Positions 10,363 through 20,383 of a stretch of 64,000 nt of DNA are shown piece after piece. Positions within the stretch are counted from its first letter, which is position 1, and each line of letters starts with the position of its first letter. A model generated the notes under the pieces. It did not search any database. It was not told the DNA's origin and worked only from the letters and a program-made list of their open reading frames with translations. The translations under genes were made by a program, and so were the position numbers. Origin of the DNA: Monocercomonoides exilis (Eukaryota; Preaxostyla; Oxymonadida; Polymastigidae); contig LSRY02000012.1 of the NCBI GenBank assembly GCA_001643675.2, forward strand, positions 870,501 through 934,500, written 5' to 3'.

Positions 10363-12643
10363 TCAACTTGACAACTTTATTGAAGCAGAGTATTTCTTAA
10401 CTTTTGATCTCTTTCGAAGGCAAAACACAATAACAAATACGAATGAAAGAAGAGAAAGAAGACAAAGAATTGCCATAATGAGGGTAACTGTTGGGTTTGC
10501 AACGTCAACTGTCTCGACAGGAAATCCACAGAAGTTGTAAAACCAATCATCATCAGAAAGATTTGAAGTGCCTGAAGAAGCAGAAGGACTCTCTATGAAG
10601 CTATTAAATAGATACAGCTGATCAGAATCTGACGTGTTTGCCTTTACCGAAGAGGCGCGCCGTTGCACGTTGAATGAAGAAGAGTCTGAAAGAAGATGGG
10701 AGAAAGTCGATTTGAACGATGAAACGGGGCAGAATGGTGACTCTTCAGAAGGAGCAGAGCAACCCTTGATGTGCAGCCGAGTAAGATTCAGGTCTTTGCC
10801 CATGATTGGATTCAGATCATATTTGATTGAGAAGGAGTTGCCTGTGATTGATAATGAATAAAGACAGAGAAAAAAAGATAATGATAAATAAATTAATGAA
10901 TGAATGAATGAAGAGAGAATTGGGTTGTAGAATTGCAAAGGAACAAGAAATTGCATTGAAACATATTTTTTTTTTTTGATTTAAAAAAATATTTTAATTT
11001 TTTATTCTTCAAAACTCTAAGTTACATACCATCATTCGCCTTCTCTCCATTCTTTGCCTGGTCAGCCACCTCGATGATGACAACTGCATTCCACCCTTCA
11101 TACACTGTGTTCTCATTCACCACAGATGAAGGGTCGTTAGCAAGACAGCCCAGCAAATTGATGAGAAGTTTTGAGTGGGTCGTAAAGAGGGTGAATGCTG
11201 GACTAGTGTCAGAAGATGGCTGCTGGAGCAAAAACGCCAACTTAAAAAAAAAAATAAATAAATAAATAAATGAAAGGAAATTTCAGAAGATGCAATTAAT
11301 CAGAACGAAATAGACAGAAATGACAAAGTTATTTAAAAAAATATTTATTTAAAAATGATGATAAAATAATAAATATAATGAAATTAGCCATTGTGATAAT
11401 AACAGTAAACGATAAAATAAACAAAATTTCATGGGGGAAAAAAACAGAGATGATAATGAAATGCGGAATTGAAACCTGACGGATCATGAGCCCAATGCTT
11501 GCATCGCAAAAGTCTTTGTCTCCCACCAAGTGATATGAACGTTTCACTGCGCAAAAAAAACAAACAGAACAAAGAGAGCAATTATCAACGTGAAAAATGT
11601 TTATTGAATCGTTTTATGCATAATATGAAATTTGAATAAAGAAATAAAGTCAAACAGTGTTTATACATCGCTTCATAATTGTTGTATTGCTCATCTGTCA
11701 TTCCATTTGGAAGTTTTTTCCTATGAAAAATGTTTGAGATTATTTTTAAAAAGAAAATTACAGAAAAAAGATTTTGATAGATAAAAATTTTATTTGTATT
11801 CTGATTTTAAAAAAAGACAAACCCCAATCTTTTTATCACAGATAGTGCCTCGAATGCACCTAAAATTGTTTCAGGATCGTTAAGGCAGTTTAACTGTTGT
11901 GAAAAAGTTTTGAGTATGTCTTTATGTTCATCCAAATAGTCATTCATTGACTGTGAATGAAGACTTCGATAAATCTGCCTTGTGGAAGAAGAACTTTCCA
12001 AAATAATTATAAAAATGTCAAATTAAACTTCATTAAAAATCTCAATAAATAAATTTTCGTTTAAAACCATCTGGTATCTGATTCAAAAAGATATTCATTA
12101 TCCTTCATCACAGAATCAATTGGCACTGGTTGAACGCCTTTCGAAAATAAAAACTCCTCTTCATTATCCGGATCTTTGGGTCCTTTTCCAGGTGGAAATA
12201 GTCCATCGCATGTTGCTAAAGCTGTAATTTTTGCTCGTTCAGCATAAGTTGCATAAAAATGAAACTTATAGTCTTCAAATTTCTCAGGAATTCCGTATTT
12301 CCCCAAATACATTTCTGAGAGTTTATTTCCAATGTGTTTTGACATTTCTATTCCGTTTTCCGTAACTTTTCCAAGAGAGGGGAATTGTTCAGCTTCCTAA
12401 TTGAAGTTAATAAATGAATATTATTTATAAAAAAATAAAGCGCATATGCACCTCAAAATTGAAAAGAGGAGTGTGTTCGGCTTTATTAAAATAATATAAC
12501 GTTCATCGCAAGAAGTTCAAATAATAAAAATTATTTGTAAAATAACTAAAACATAGCAAACCTGTGTATTGAAGCACGATTGTTGAAATAACATCACAAT
12601 TAAAGCTTCCCAACAATAAAATTGAAAATACAATGCATTGCAT
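10363..12643 (-). CDS. Histidine-acid-phosphatase-like membrane protein lacking catalytic motifs
   Basis: Predicted exons: 12643-12562, 12480-12452, 12396-12068, 11993-11823, 11720-11656, 11546-11476, 11240-11030 and 10841-10363. They join in phase to 478 residues ending in TGA. A signal peptide (MQCIVFSILLLGSF) precedes IVLQYTAEHTPLFNF. Family landmarks in order are GLFPPGKGPKD, GVQPVPIDSV, LPNGMTDEQY, TLFTTHSKLLINLLGCL, and FSIKYDLNP leading to GCSAPSEESPFCPVSSF. A C-terminal membrane helix (LIMAILCLLSLLSFVFVIVF) with a basic tail resembles type I lysosomal acid phosphatases. The family's N-terminal RHGxRxP aligns without gaps to YTAEHTP, so the nucleophilic His and its Arg are absent, and the distal HD is HS. 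It is therefore probably a pseudophosphatase used for binding or as a receptor. The phase-consistent eight-exon solution makes the fold assignment firm; the exon 1/2 join matters most for the missing motif. Confidence 0.8.
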
Positions 12644-13200
12644 TTTCCTTCAAAACAAGAAAAGAAAATAATTATTGATCTGAAATTAATATAAAATTTT
12701 TTAAATTCATTTTGATCGTATTATTCCTTGTTTCATTGAAAGATAAAAAAATTTTTTTTGAAGTCGAACAGTGTTTATGTGTGGAGAGGTGAAAGTCAAT
12801 CGCGATAGAAGTCAAAAGAAATTAAAATAAAGTTTGTTGGAATTGTATTTGAAATTTGATTTGTTTAGTCACTCACGCCCTATTTACCGAGCAAATGAAT
12901 TGACCAAAAATTGATGTTTCATTTGCTTTTGATTTGTGGCGGAGATATCTTTATTTATTTTCTTGTGATGTAACTTTTTGATTTTTATTGAAATTCATTG
13001 TTAGTTTAGTTTAATTTGAAATATATATGTATTTTATGATTTAAATGTCATTTCAATATAAAAGAATACACAAATTAACCAAATGAATGTTTTTGATAAT
13101 AATAGTATCAATTTTTTAAAATATAATAGAAAATAATTGTTAATAAATTTGAATAGTATATTTTAAAACCAATAAATTATTCTTTTAAAAACATAAAAAC
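12644..13200. other. AT-rich spacer, no gene seen
   Basis: This region lies between the phosphatase-like gene and the tRNA, upstream of both on their coding strand. No open frame or repeat was recognised. It should contain the promoter of the phosphatase-like gene. Confidence 0.45.
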
Positions 13201-13209
13201 AAAAAATTT
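13201..13209 (-). terminator. Pol III oligo-T terminator of tRNA-Glu
   Basis: Directly 3' of the tRNA on the minus strand the sequence reads GAAATTTTTT, a run of six T, the normal RNA polymerase III stop signal. Confidence 0.7.
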
Positions 13210-13282
13210 CCTCGATGCCGGGAATCGAACCCGGGTCTCAGGAGTGAAAATCCTAAATCCTAACCGACTAGACTACATCGAG
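13210..13282 (-). tRNA. trnE-UUC: tRNA-Glu (anticodon UUC)
   Basis: The minus strand gives a 7-bp acceptor stem (CTCGATG paired with CATCGAG), a D arm with TAGTCTAGTCGGTTAGGA, a 5-bp anticodon stem (TAGGA with TCCTG, last pair weak) around the loop TTTTCAC with anticodon TTC, and a T arm CCCGGGTTCGATTCCCGG. It closely matches the eukaryotic tRNA-Glu consensus. Internal A and B boxes are intact, there is no intron, and CCA is not encoded. Confidence 0.95.
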
Positions 13283-14389
13283 TTAGAAAACAGGTTTTCT
13301 TGTATTATTTAGGACAATTAGAATTAATTCTTTTTCTTGAGCAATCAAAAATTTCTGAGTTGAAATTATTTTTTCGTTGTGAAATTTTTTGACCTGTTTT
13401 AATTTTTTTTTTTAAAAAATTCCTTTTATTTTATTTTCATATGGGGGAAAATACGAACTTTCAAGCTTTTTATGCACAAAGCATGAAAAATTTGCTTCTC
13501 TTATAACTTTAATAAACTTTCTCGGATTTCAAAATAAATTAGATTTTCATATCCGTTTACAGACACAGTTGAAATTAAAACACAAAGTGTTGAAACATTT
13601 CACGAATGTCAAAAAATGGACCCATTTTTATTGTGTTTTTGATCTCAAAAAGTCAATGAAAAGTGCAAATTTTTTCAATGAAAATGCCTGAAGTTAAATA
13701 TTATGTCACATATTAAGAATATTTTTCATATTTTGATGAATTTTCTGTTCTCACATACCAAATTTCATTGTTATGAAAACAAAAATTTGACAATGTTTTA
13801 ATATCCATTTTAGAAAAGTTTCGTGAGTGGAAACGAAAATTTGATCGAAATATGAAACTTTTTCTTTATATGAAAATAAAATAAAAGGAACTTTTCATAA
13901 AAATTTGGACACCTTGTTTAGATAATTGGAACAAAAAATTTTTGAGAGAATCTTTGACTTTCAATAAATGTCCATGTTATTTGAATATTTAAAATTATAT
14001 TGTCCACAATTTATTCTTTTTTTTTTTTCGAGACAAATATTAATTAAAAAAAAAAAAAAAAAATAATTATGAAAGAAAGAAAATTATTCTTTTGAGCAAC
14101 TGATAACTTATTGCAGTCGACAAATTTTGCCTTTTATAACGTTTTTTGTGAATTGAAGTTAATAATGTGATAAATAAAAAGTTATCAGCTCCGAAATTTT
14201 GAGCTATCTTTTGTTTTCAGAAAAACAAAATTTTTTCAAATAATTCACATAATGAATGATTTTTTGTTTTTTATTATTTGAAATTTCAAAAAATATAAAA
14301 TATTTACAAATGGAATGATAAAAAATTTTGATAAAAAAATAAATATTTCTTAAAGAAAGTTACATACAAAAAAGATTATATCAAAATTG
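13283..14389. other. AT-rich repeat-like spacer
   Basis: No gene is supported. Bases 13441-13560 share patches with 41957-42065, including CAAGCTTTTT, TTTAATAA and GATTTCAAAATAAATT in the same order, so this may be an old dispersed repeat. The stretch ends near the 3' end of the Merlin-like transposase remnant. Confidence 0.35.
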
Positions 14390-15071
14390 TTAATCATCCT
14401 CAAAAGATGACGCATCACCTCCATCTCCAGCTTTTAATGTATCTATATCATTCTCCAAACTATCTTCAAATTCAAATTTTGGAACACCGTCATCACTTCT
14501 ATTTTGATGTTCAAAATTTTCATCTTCTTTTCCTATTAAACTCATCAAAAAAGCATCAATTAATTGAGCAATGACTCATGTTCGAAGGAAACTTTTTTCA
14601 AGCAAACTTTAAGTTCATACAATCAAATTTGTAAAAGTTCCAGTGAGAGGATCAATATAGTTGTATTTGTGACATACAATCAAATTCTTTTATCCCAATG
14701 TCTTATGACTCTGATATGCTTTCGTTTCATCAAAGAAGATCATCGTTCATTCAATTTCATTTGTCTGGATTATCAAAATTGATGTGCTTTTCTTTCTTCT
14801 TGGCCCTCACAGAAGAAATAATTATCCTTTCTTTCCTTCGACGTTCCCTTCAATCATGCTAAATATCCAAATTTGTGCTTTTATCTTTCCCATGTGATAT
14901 TTTCTTTTCCTAAATATGGCTTCGTCAATCTCCACAATTATTTCTTCACCGCCAAGCTTTTGAAATTTTGTCTCAGAATACGAAGTTAAACTTGCACGAG
15001 CAATTGAATAATAATAACTGACAGATATCCTGTCTTCATTTGTTCATTAACAAGCTTGATAAATGCTTAGG
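14390..15071 (-). pseudogene. Merlin/IS1595-type transposase, C-terminal part, decayed
   Basis: Reading leftwards from about 15030: SVSYYYSIARASLTSYSE, then KLGGEEIIVEIDEAIFRKRK with the first catalytic Asp of the DDE domain and YHMGKIKAQIWIF. After frameshifts comes HKYNYIDPLTGTFTNLI, matching the family's H-x-x-(F/Y)-V-(N/D)-P-x-T-G-x-H-T-N-x-(I/V)-E signature with some residues lost. An acidic C-terminus (EDENFEHQNRSDDG ... SSFEDD) ends in TAA at 14390. Merlin elements are the eukaryotic relatives of bacterial IS1016/IS1595. At least two stops or frame changes break the frame. The N-terminal half lies across the foldback insertion at 16118-16340. Confidence 0.7.
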
Positions 15072-15243
15072 GTCAGCTTTTTAATGGGACTTTTTCCTTA
15101 ATTGGCACTTTTTTTGTTTTTGCATGCAAAATGTCGAGAAATGAGAAGTAGTTTTCAGTACTTCAAAAAATCTTTTTAACTAATTTTTCACAATTTATTT
15201 GCTGTTTTCTTTTTTATTTTTGTTTTTTACACATCGAGAAAAT

Positions 15244-15291
<48 letters not shown>

Positions 15292-16117
15292 TTTGTTTGT
15301 TAAATTTAATAGTACTTTTACCAGCCAACTAGGCAACGTCCAAGAAATTGGATACATGTTTTGAATAGCAAATACTATTATCTAACTACTTTTAAATTCT
15401 TTTTTTTCATAAATACTTTTTTCTTGTTTTTTTCACATTTCATTTTTTTAACAACATTCTAACATAAAACCGATTATTTCTTTGTTCATATAATGAAATG
15501 AAAAAAATAAAAATTCGATATGAAAAACAAATTCTTTAATAATGAAGTGTTGAAAACATAAAACATTCTCATTTTCTATTTGTCTCTAACAGACAAATGG
15601 TACCAACTGTTTATGATCTTCGATCAAGTTTTTGTAACAAAGAAAAGTTCTTGATTAATAGAAAAAAATAATGTTTTGTTTTTACAACACTTCATTATTA
15701 AAGAATTTGTTTTTCATATCATATTTTTTTTTTTTCATTTCATTATATTAATAAAGAAATAATCAGTTTTATGTTATCATGTTGATGAAAATTTGAAATG
15801 CAAAAAAACAAGAAAAAAATGTTTGTGAAAAAAAGATTTTTAAGATTAATAGTTCGAAGCAAATGCAATATAAAACATGTCCCCAATTTCTTTTGAGTTG
15901 TCAGGTTGGCTAGAAAAAGTATTATTAAATTATACAAAAAAACGAAATTTCTCGATGTGTAATAAACGAAAATAAAAATGAAAACAGTAAATAAATAGAA
16001 TAAAACAAGTTTAAAAGGATTTTTTAAATGCTGAAAACTACTACTCATTTCTCAACATTTTGCAAGCAAAAACAAAAAGAGTGCCAATTAAGGAAAAAGT
16101 CCCATTAAAAAGCTGAC
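15072..16117. mobile_element. Foldback (long inverted repeat) element inserted in the Merlin-like remnant
   Basis: Two arms of about 450-500 bp (15072-15567 and 15670-16117) are imperfect reverse complements around a loop of about 100 nt. The outer ends are GTCAGCTTTTTAATGGGACT and AGTCCCATTAAAAAGCTGAC. Shared inner blocks include CTTCATTATTAAAGAA and ATTTCATTATAT. The left arm carries a run of about 44 T (15248-15290) that the right arm lacks, so the tract expanded after the palindrome formed. No coding sequence and no clear target-site duplication are seen (flanks TTAG and ACTA). Confidence 0.75.
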
Positions 16118-16340
16118 ACTATTCCAATATGAAAAAATAAAAGAATTTGTATTATGATCCTAAGATCCAAATGATTTTTGTTAAATGCTTTTTCAGATAA
16201 CACAAAAATGATTTTGAAACATTATCTGCGCTTCCATCTTCTCCTGTGATCAATTTTCTCAACATTCATGATTGTTCTGCATTTTGAACAAAATATTGGA
16301 TGAAACACAGGCGAATCCTTTATTAATCAATTCCATGTTT
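16118..16340 (-). pseudogene. Merlin/IS1595-type transposase, N-terminal part, decayed
   Basis: Reading leftwards from about 16330, the frame gives PIFCSKCRTIMNVEKIDHRR and WKRR, a CxxC zinc-ribbon start and the Arg/Trp block that precede the catalytic domain in ISXO2/Merlin transposases, then a hydrophobic ILLFFHIGIV segment ending at the foldback element. It continues in sense with the part at 14390-15071, so the two halves were one gene before insertion. Confidence 0.6.
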
Positions 16341-17689
16341 TTTTGTGGTCTCTTGTTATATTCATTTTAACAAATATTTCATCATTCATATCATTTGTCT
16401 TTTTCGAATTGTTTTTTAAAAAAAAATTGTTTTTAATAAATTATTGAAAGAGATATAACTGTATTTTAATAAATTATCTATTGTATTTCATCCAATTTTT
16501 TCATAAATATATCATTGCCAATTAAATTGGGTGATTATTTTTGATAGCATATTATTTGTTTCAAAAATTTTGATAAGAAAATTTCATTTCAATATTAACA
16601 AAAGAATAGTGAAAAATGAAAAAGTTTATCAAAGGCAATAACATCCTTATTTGTGTTTAACGTTTGTTAATGAATAAAGCATATGAATACAAAAGAATTT
16701 CCAAAAAGCAAATGATCATTGAACAAACAACGCACTGAAATATGTTATGATTTCAAGAATAATCATCCATGAATATTATTTTGATTAGATTTTTATTCAA
16801 AAAAGACAATTCAGACTTTCAAAATATTCGACCATGGATGAATTATACACACATTTCAGACCAGTTATGTGTAAATGACTTGGGACTTATTAAAAACTTT
16901 TGAATAAAAACGATTGGCTATCACATTTAGAATTTGAAATTTTGTTTGAAAATTTTGTTCATTTCATATTCTTGTTCTAGCAATAAAAATATCATTTCTG
17001 TTGATCTTTTTTCTTTCTTTTTCTTTTTTTCTTTCTTTCTTTCTTTCTTTCTTTCATCATCTTCTTCTCTTTCTTTTCTTTTCTTTTTTTTCGGTAAGTG
17101 GATAATATTAAGAGGAAATTTATTCTCTTTTGAAAAATATGATTTTGCAAAATTATTTTGTGAACTGCATGTCAAAAGAACGAGAATAATTGATTCTTTG
17201 ATAAATCATAAAATTCTAAAATTAGTTCATTTTTTTTAATTTTCATTTTCACCAGAAAACAACACATAAGGAACTTTTAACGAATAATTTAGAAAATAAA
17301 ATTCAATAATTTGAAAAATAACACGGAACAATAATTTGGAGACGTTAAACTTTCGTTAGAATTCCGAAACGCTGGTTCTTTGTACGAAAAAGCAATTGCG
17401 GATTTTCACAATCTGTCCAAAAAAATGAAGATCATCTGTCAAAATTAAAAAAAAAAAAGATATTCCCACAATCTCCAGATGATATTACAAAAAAAATTCA
17501 ATGAAAGCAATTTCCTTTCTGGATGCGGGAACAGCAAACAAAAGGACATTATTGAGCAGCCAAGTTCCAAATATATCAGAATACAGAGTTGAATTCATCG
17601 AAACGCATTTTTCACATCCTTTGGAAGAAATGATGTATTAAAATATTAGAATGAGAGAAGCTTTGAAAGAAAAGGAAGACAGAGAAAAA
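16341..17689. other. AT-rich spacer with CTTT microsatellite
   Basis: A pyrimidine-rich microsatellite (TTTC repeats) lies at about 17005-17090. The segment 17330-17690 may hold the degraded N-terminus of the downstream Tc1/mariner-like transposase, but no frame could be followed with confidence. Confidence 0.4.
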
Positions 17690-18640
17690 AAAATTGAACA
17701 ATTCAGGCAGAAGGATACTGAGGTGGAAGGAAAATGCAAAAGTCCATTCGCTCCAGCAACTATCAAAAAAAGAAAAAAACTTACAGATTTATACAGAATT
17801 GTGTGAAAGAAGCAAGTCCGAAAGCTGGTATGCGAATGAATGGACACTCACAAACACCACCACCAGCAGATATTTTCAAAAGCTGCAGATTGGTATAAAT
17901 ATTATTCACAATGAAAAACAAAAATGAAGAAAAAAAAAAGTGAACAATGATCGATATAAGAATCTTATGAGAGAAAAAATGAAGCAAAATCCATTAACCA
18001 CACTTCAAACAATACCACACGAGCTTTCTAAAACTGGATTGCATATTTCAAAATCCACTGACACAATATGCTTCATGAAAATAACAATGATTCAGATTTA
18101 TTCCCGAAATTTTCTTTCAAGAGAATTTCTATTAGGCCAGCATACGCAAACACCGATGAATATAAGAAACAAAGAATTCATTTCATTGAAAAATTATTTC
18201 TATTCGATAAAGATTGTGCGAAAATTTTCAACGTCGATGAGATATCATGGAACGTCAATTGCATTAGGAAATACGGATGGGGAGAAAGAGGAAAAAAAGT
18301 ATTGGTTCCTCCACCTCCACTATTTCAATCTATTACAGCTATCACATCAATATCCATGTTAGGAATGGGATGCCCACAAGTGATTAGAGGAACAGTCAAC
18401 CATGAAGTGTTTGAAGCCTATTAAAAGCGTTTTCCATTATCCATTATATATTACATATCGTTAATGATCGTAATGGACAATGCAACAATCCATCATATTT
18501 ACACGGACAGTCTTATAAAAGAATCGGAAATGTCGTGTTATTCAACGCTGCATATTCTCCAATTTTGAACCCAATCGAGAATTTATTTGGAATCTGGAAG
18601 GCAAAGTGGAATCAAATACGTTGAAGTGGGAAGAAAAGAC
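17690..18640 (+). pseudogene. Tc1/mariner (IS630) superfamily transposase, decayed
   Basis: A helix-turn-helix-like segment (NPLTTLQTIPHELSKTGL, about 17980-18030) precedes the catalytic core. First acidic residue: IFNVDEISWNV at about 18225. Second: LMIVMDNATIHH at about 18460, in the same frame but after an in-frame TAA at 18421. Third: AAYSPILNPIENLFGIWK at about 18550 after a frame change. The spacing from the second Asp to the Glu is about 104 bases, roughly 34 residues, as expected for a DD34E member. At least one stop and two frame shifts inactivate it. Its 3' end lies about 90 bp from the first 242-bp inverted-repeat element, which might be a related non-autonomous copy. Confidence 0.75.
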
Positions 18641-18729
18641 GCACTTTTTCGCTGATATGGAAAAAAACCTTTGAAGAAATTTTTGCCAGAAAAGTCAGAA
18701 AAACAATCATGGATATCGAAACAAACATA

Positions 18730-18971
18730 TGGGTAATTATTTATGAAAAGTCGCAAACGTTTAATTTTCTGATCAATTAAAAATTTCATATCTTGATCAA
18801 ATTTCGGTTCCCGCTCACGTTTCTTTACCAAAGAGGAGGATATAATTTGACAATGCCATTATACACATTCCTGTGAAGTTGCATGAGCGGGAACCGAAAT
18901 TTGATCAAGATATGATATTTTTAATTTATCAGAAAATTAAACGTTTGCGACTTTTCATAAATAATTACCCA
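18730..18971 (+). repeat. 242-bp inverted-repeat (MITE-like) element, copy 1
   Basis: Termini TGGGTAATTATTTATGAAAA and its complement flank arms of about 88 bp around a loop of about 65 bp. Each side is bordered by TA (18728-18729 and 18972-18973), the target duplication typical of Tc1/mariner-class elements. The arms contain AAACGTTTAATTTTCTGAT and GGTTCCCGCTCA. It carries no coding of its own. Confidence 0.8.
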
Positions 18972-20141
18972 TATGGCTGCAGGTCATATCCTTGAAGGAT
19001 TTGAAAAGAAAGTTTTCACTTTTAATTTTTACTCCTCATTTCATAAGTTTATTTTTGTTTCAAACGAAACATTCGCTTTCTAATTACAATGTTTTTTTTG
19101 AAACAAAAACAAAGTTGAAAAACATTTGTGTAACTTATTTATTCATTTGTTCGTTCATTATATTTTGGGCACTTCTATTTACAAAACAAAAAAAAATTTT
19201 AAACAGAATATCTTTTTTGTTTTTTTTTTAGAAAAAAATTAAATCACATTATTCAAGTTTTACAAATTCTATTGAATGAGGTGATCATTGAAATGAATAC
19301 AATACCTTAAAAAAACAACGATAAACAATACATCAACAACTATTCTTTAAACATTCTTGATTTAAAGCAAATAAGTCGTTGTGACGTGAATCAAAAAAAT
19401 AATGTTGACAAATTTTAAAAACAAAAAAAAAAACTTTTCATCATGTGAAGCAAAAAAATAAAAGCACATTATCAAATTCTTTCACTTGTTTGTTTGACAA
19501 AGAGATATTCACAAAAAAACACTTTGCTTTTGAAACAATAACTATTTGCTAAGCAATTCATTATCAAAATGAAAACAAATAAAAAGACAATGTTAAAATG
19601 CTAAAACAACAAACCCTTGTATCTTTTTTGCTTCAGAGTTTATTTACTCAATGAAAATTCACAAATTAATGTAAAGAAAAAGTTACCACAAGCGATGTGG
19701 GAAATATTTTTTATTATGTTTTTGAGGGATGATCCACATTTTTTTTGGACAGATCAACTGTTTATGGACAGACTGCATAAATTATTTTGCCATAATTTCG
19801 ATCGTGTTTTTCAAAATTCATTTCATGGCACAAACACAAAATTCGATCTTCTTCGAAAATCTCTCCATGCAAAATTGAAGGCAGCTTTTATTTCAAATAT
19901 CATAATACGGTTCAATTTTTTTTATCATCAGGAATATCAAATCAATTAATAACTAGCTTTTCTCATTCAATGCAGATGATTAGAATGCTGATTTTTGTTT
20001 TGAACAAAAATGAATAGTTCCAGACGAAGGAAAACAATTTCCCTCTAACCTATAATAATCTTCAAATAATCATAGGGTGCTTATTTTATCTTGACCTCAA
20101 TTTTTCATCTCAACCTTTTTTTTTTTTTTTTTTTTGAAACT
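18972..20141. other. AT-rich segment between the two inverted-repeat elements
   Basis: Enclosed by the two oppositely oriented 242-bp copies. An open stretch of 110 codons at 19617-19949 (containing QAMWEIFFIMFLRDDPHFFW) shows no motif I recognise and has AT-driven codons; it could be a transposon or gene remnant. No other feature is supported. Confidence 0.35.
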
Positions 20142-20383
20142 TGTGTAATTATTTATGAAAAGTCGCAAACGTTTAATTTTCTGATAAATTAAAAATTTCA
20201 TATCTTGATCAAATTTCGGTTCCCGCTCATGCAACTTCACAGGAATGTGTATAATGGCATTGTCAAATTATATCCTCCTCTTTGGTAAAGAAACGTGAGC
20301 GGGAACCGAAATTTGATCAAGATATGAAATTTTTAATTGATCAGAAAATTAAACGTTTGCGACTTTTCATAAATAATTACCCA
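20142..20383 (-). repeat. 242-bp inverted-repeat (MITE-like) element, copy 2
   Basis: The same length as copy 1 and nearly identical, but in the opposite orientation, as shown by the loop (ATGCAACTTCACAGGAATGT here is the reverse complement of copy 1). Only a few substitutions are visible, so the two diverged recently. It is bordered by CT rather than TA, and its left tip reads TGTGTAATT instead of TGGGTAATT. Confidence 0.8.

Noticed and set aside
18583-18831. Open frames crossing the 242-bp inverted-repeat elements (also 20282-20485)
   Set aside because: The same peptide start appears at both copies because the element is duplicated; it is not a gene.
19617-19949. 110-codon plus-strand frame between the two inverted-repeat elements
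   Set aside because: No motif, no splice partners and AT-driven codon use; it may be a remnant but cannot be supported as a gene.
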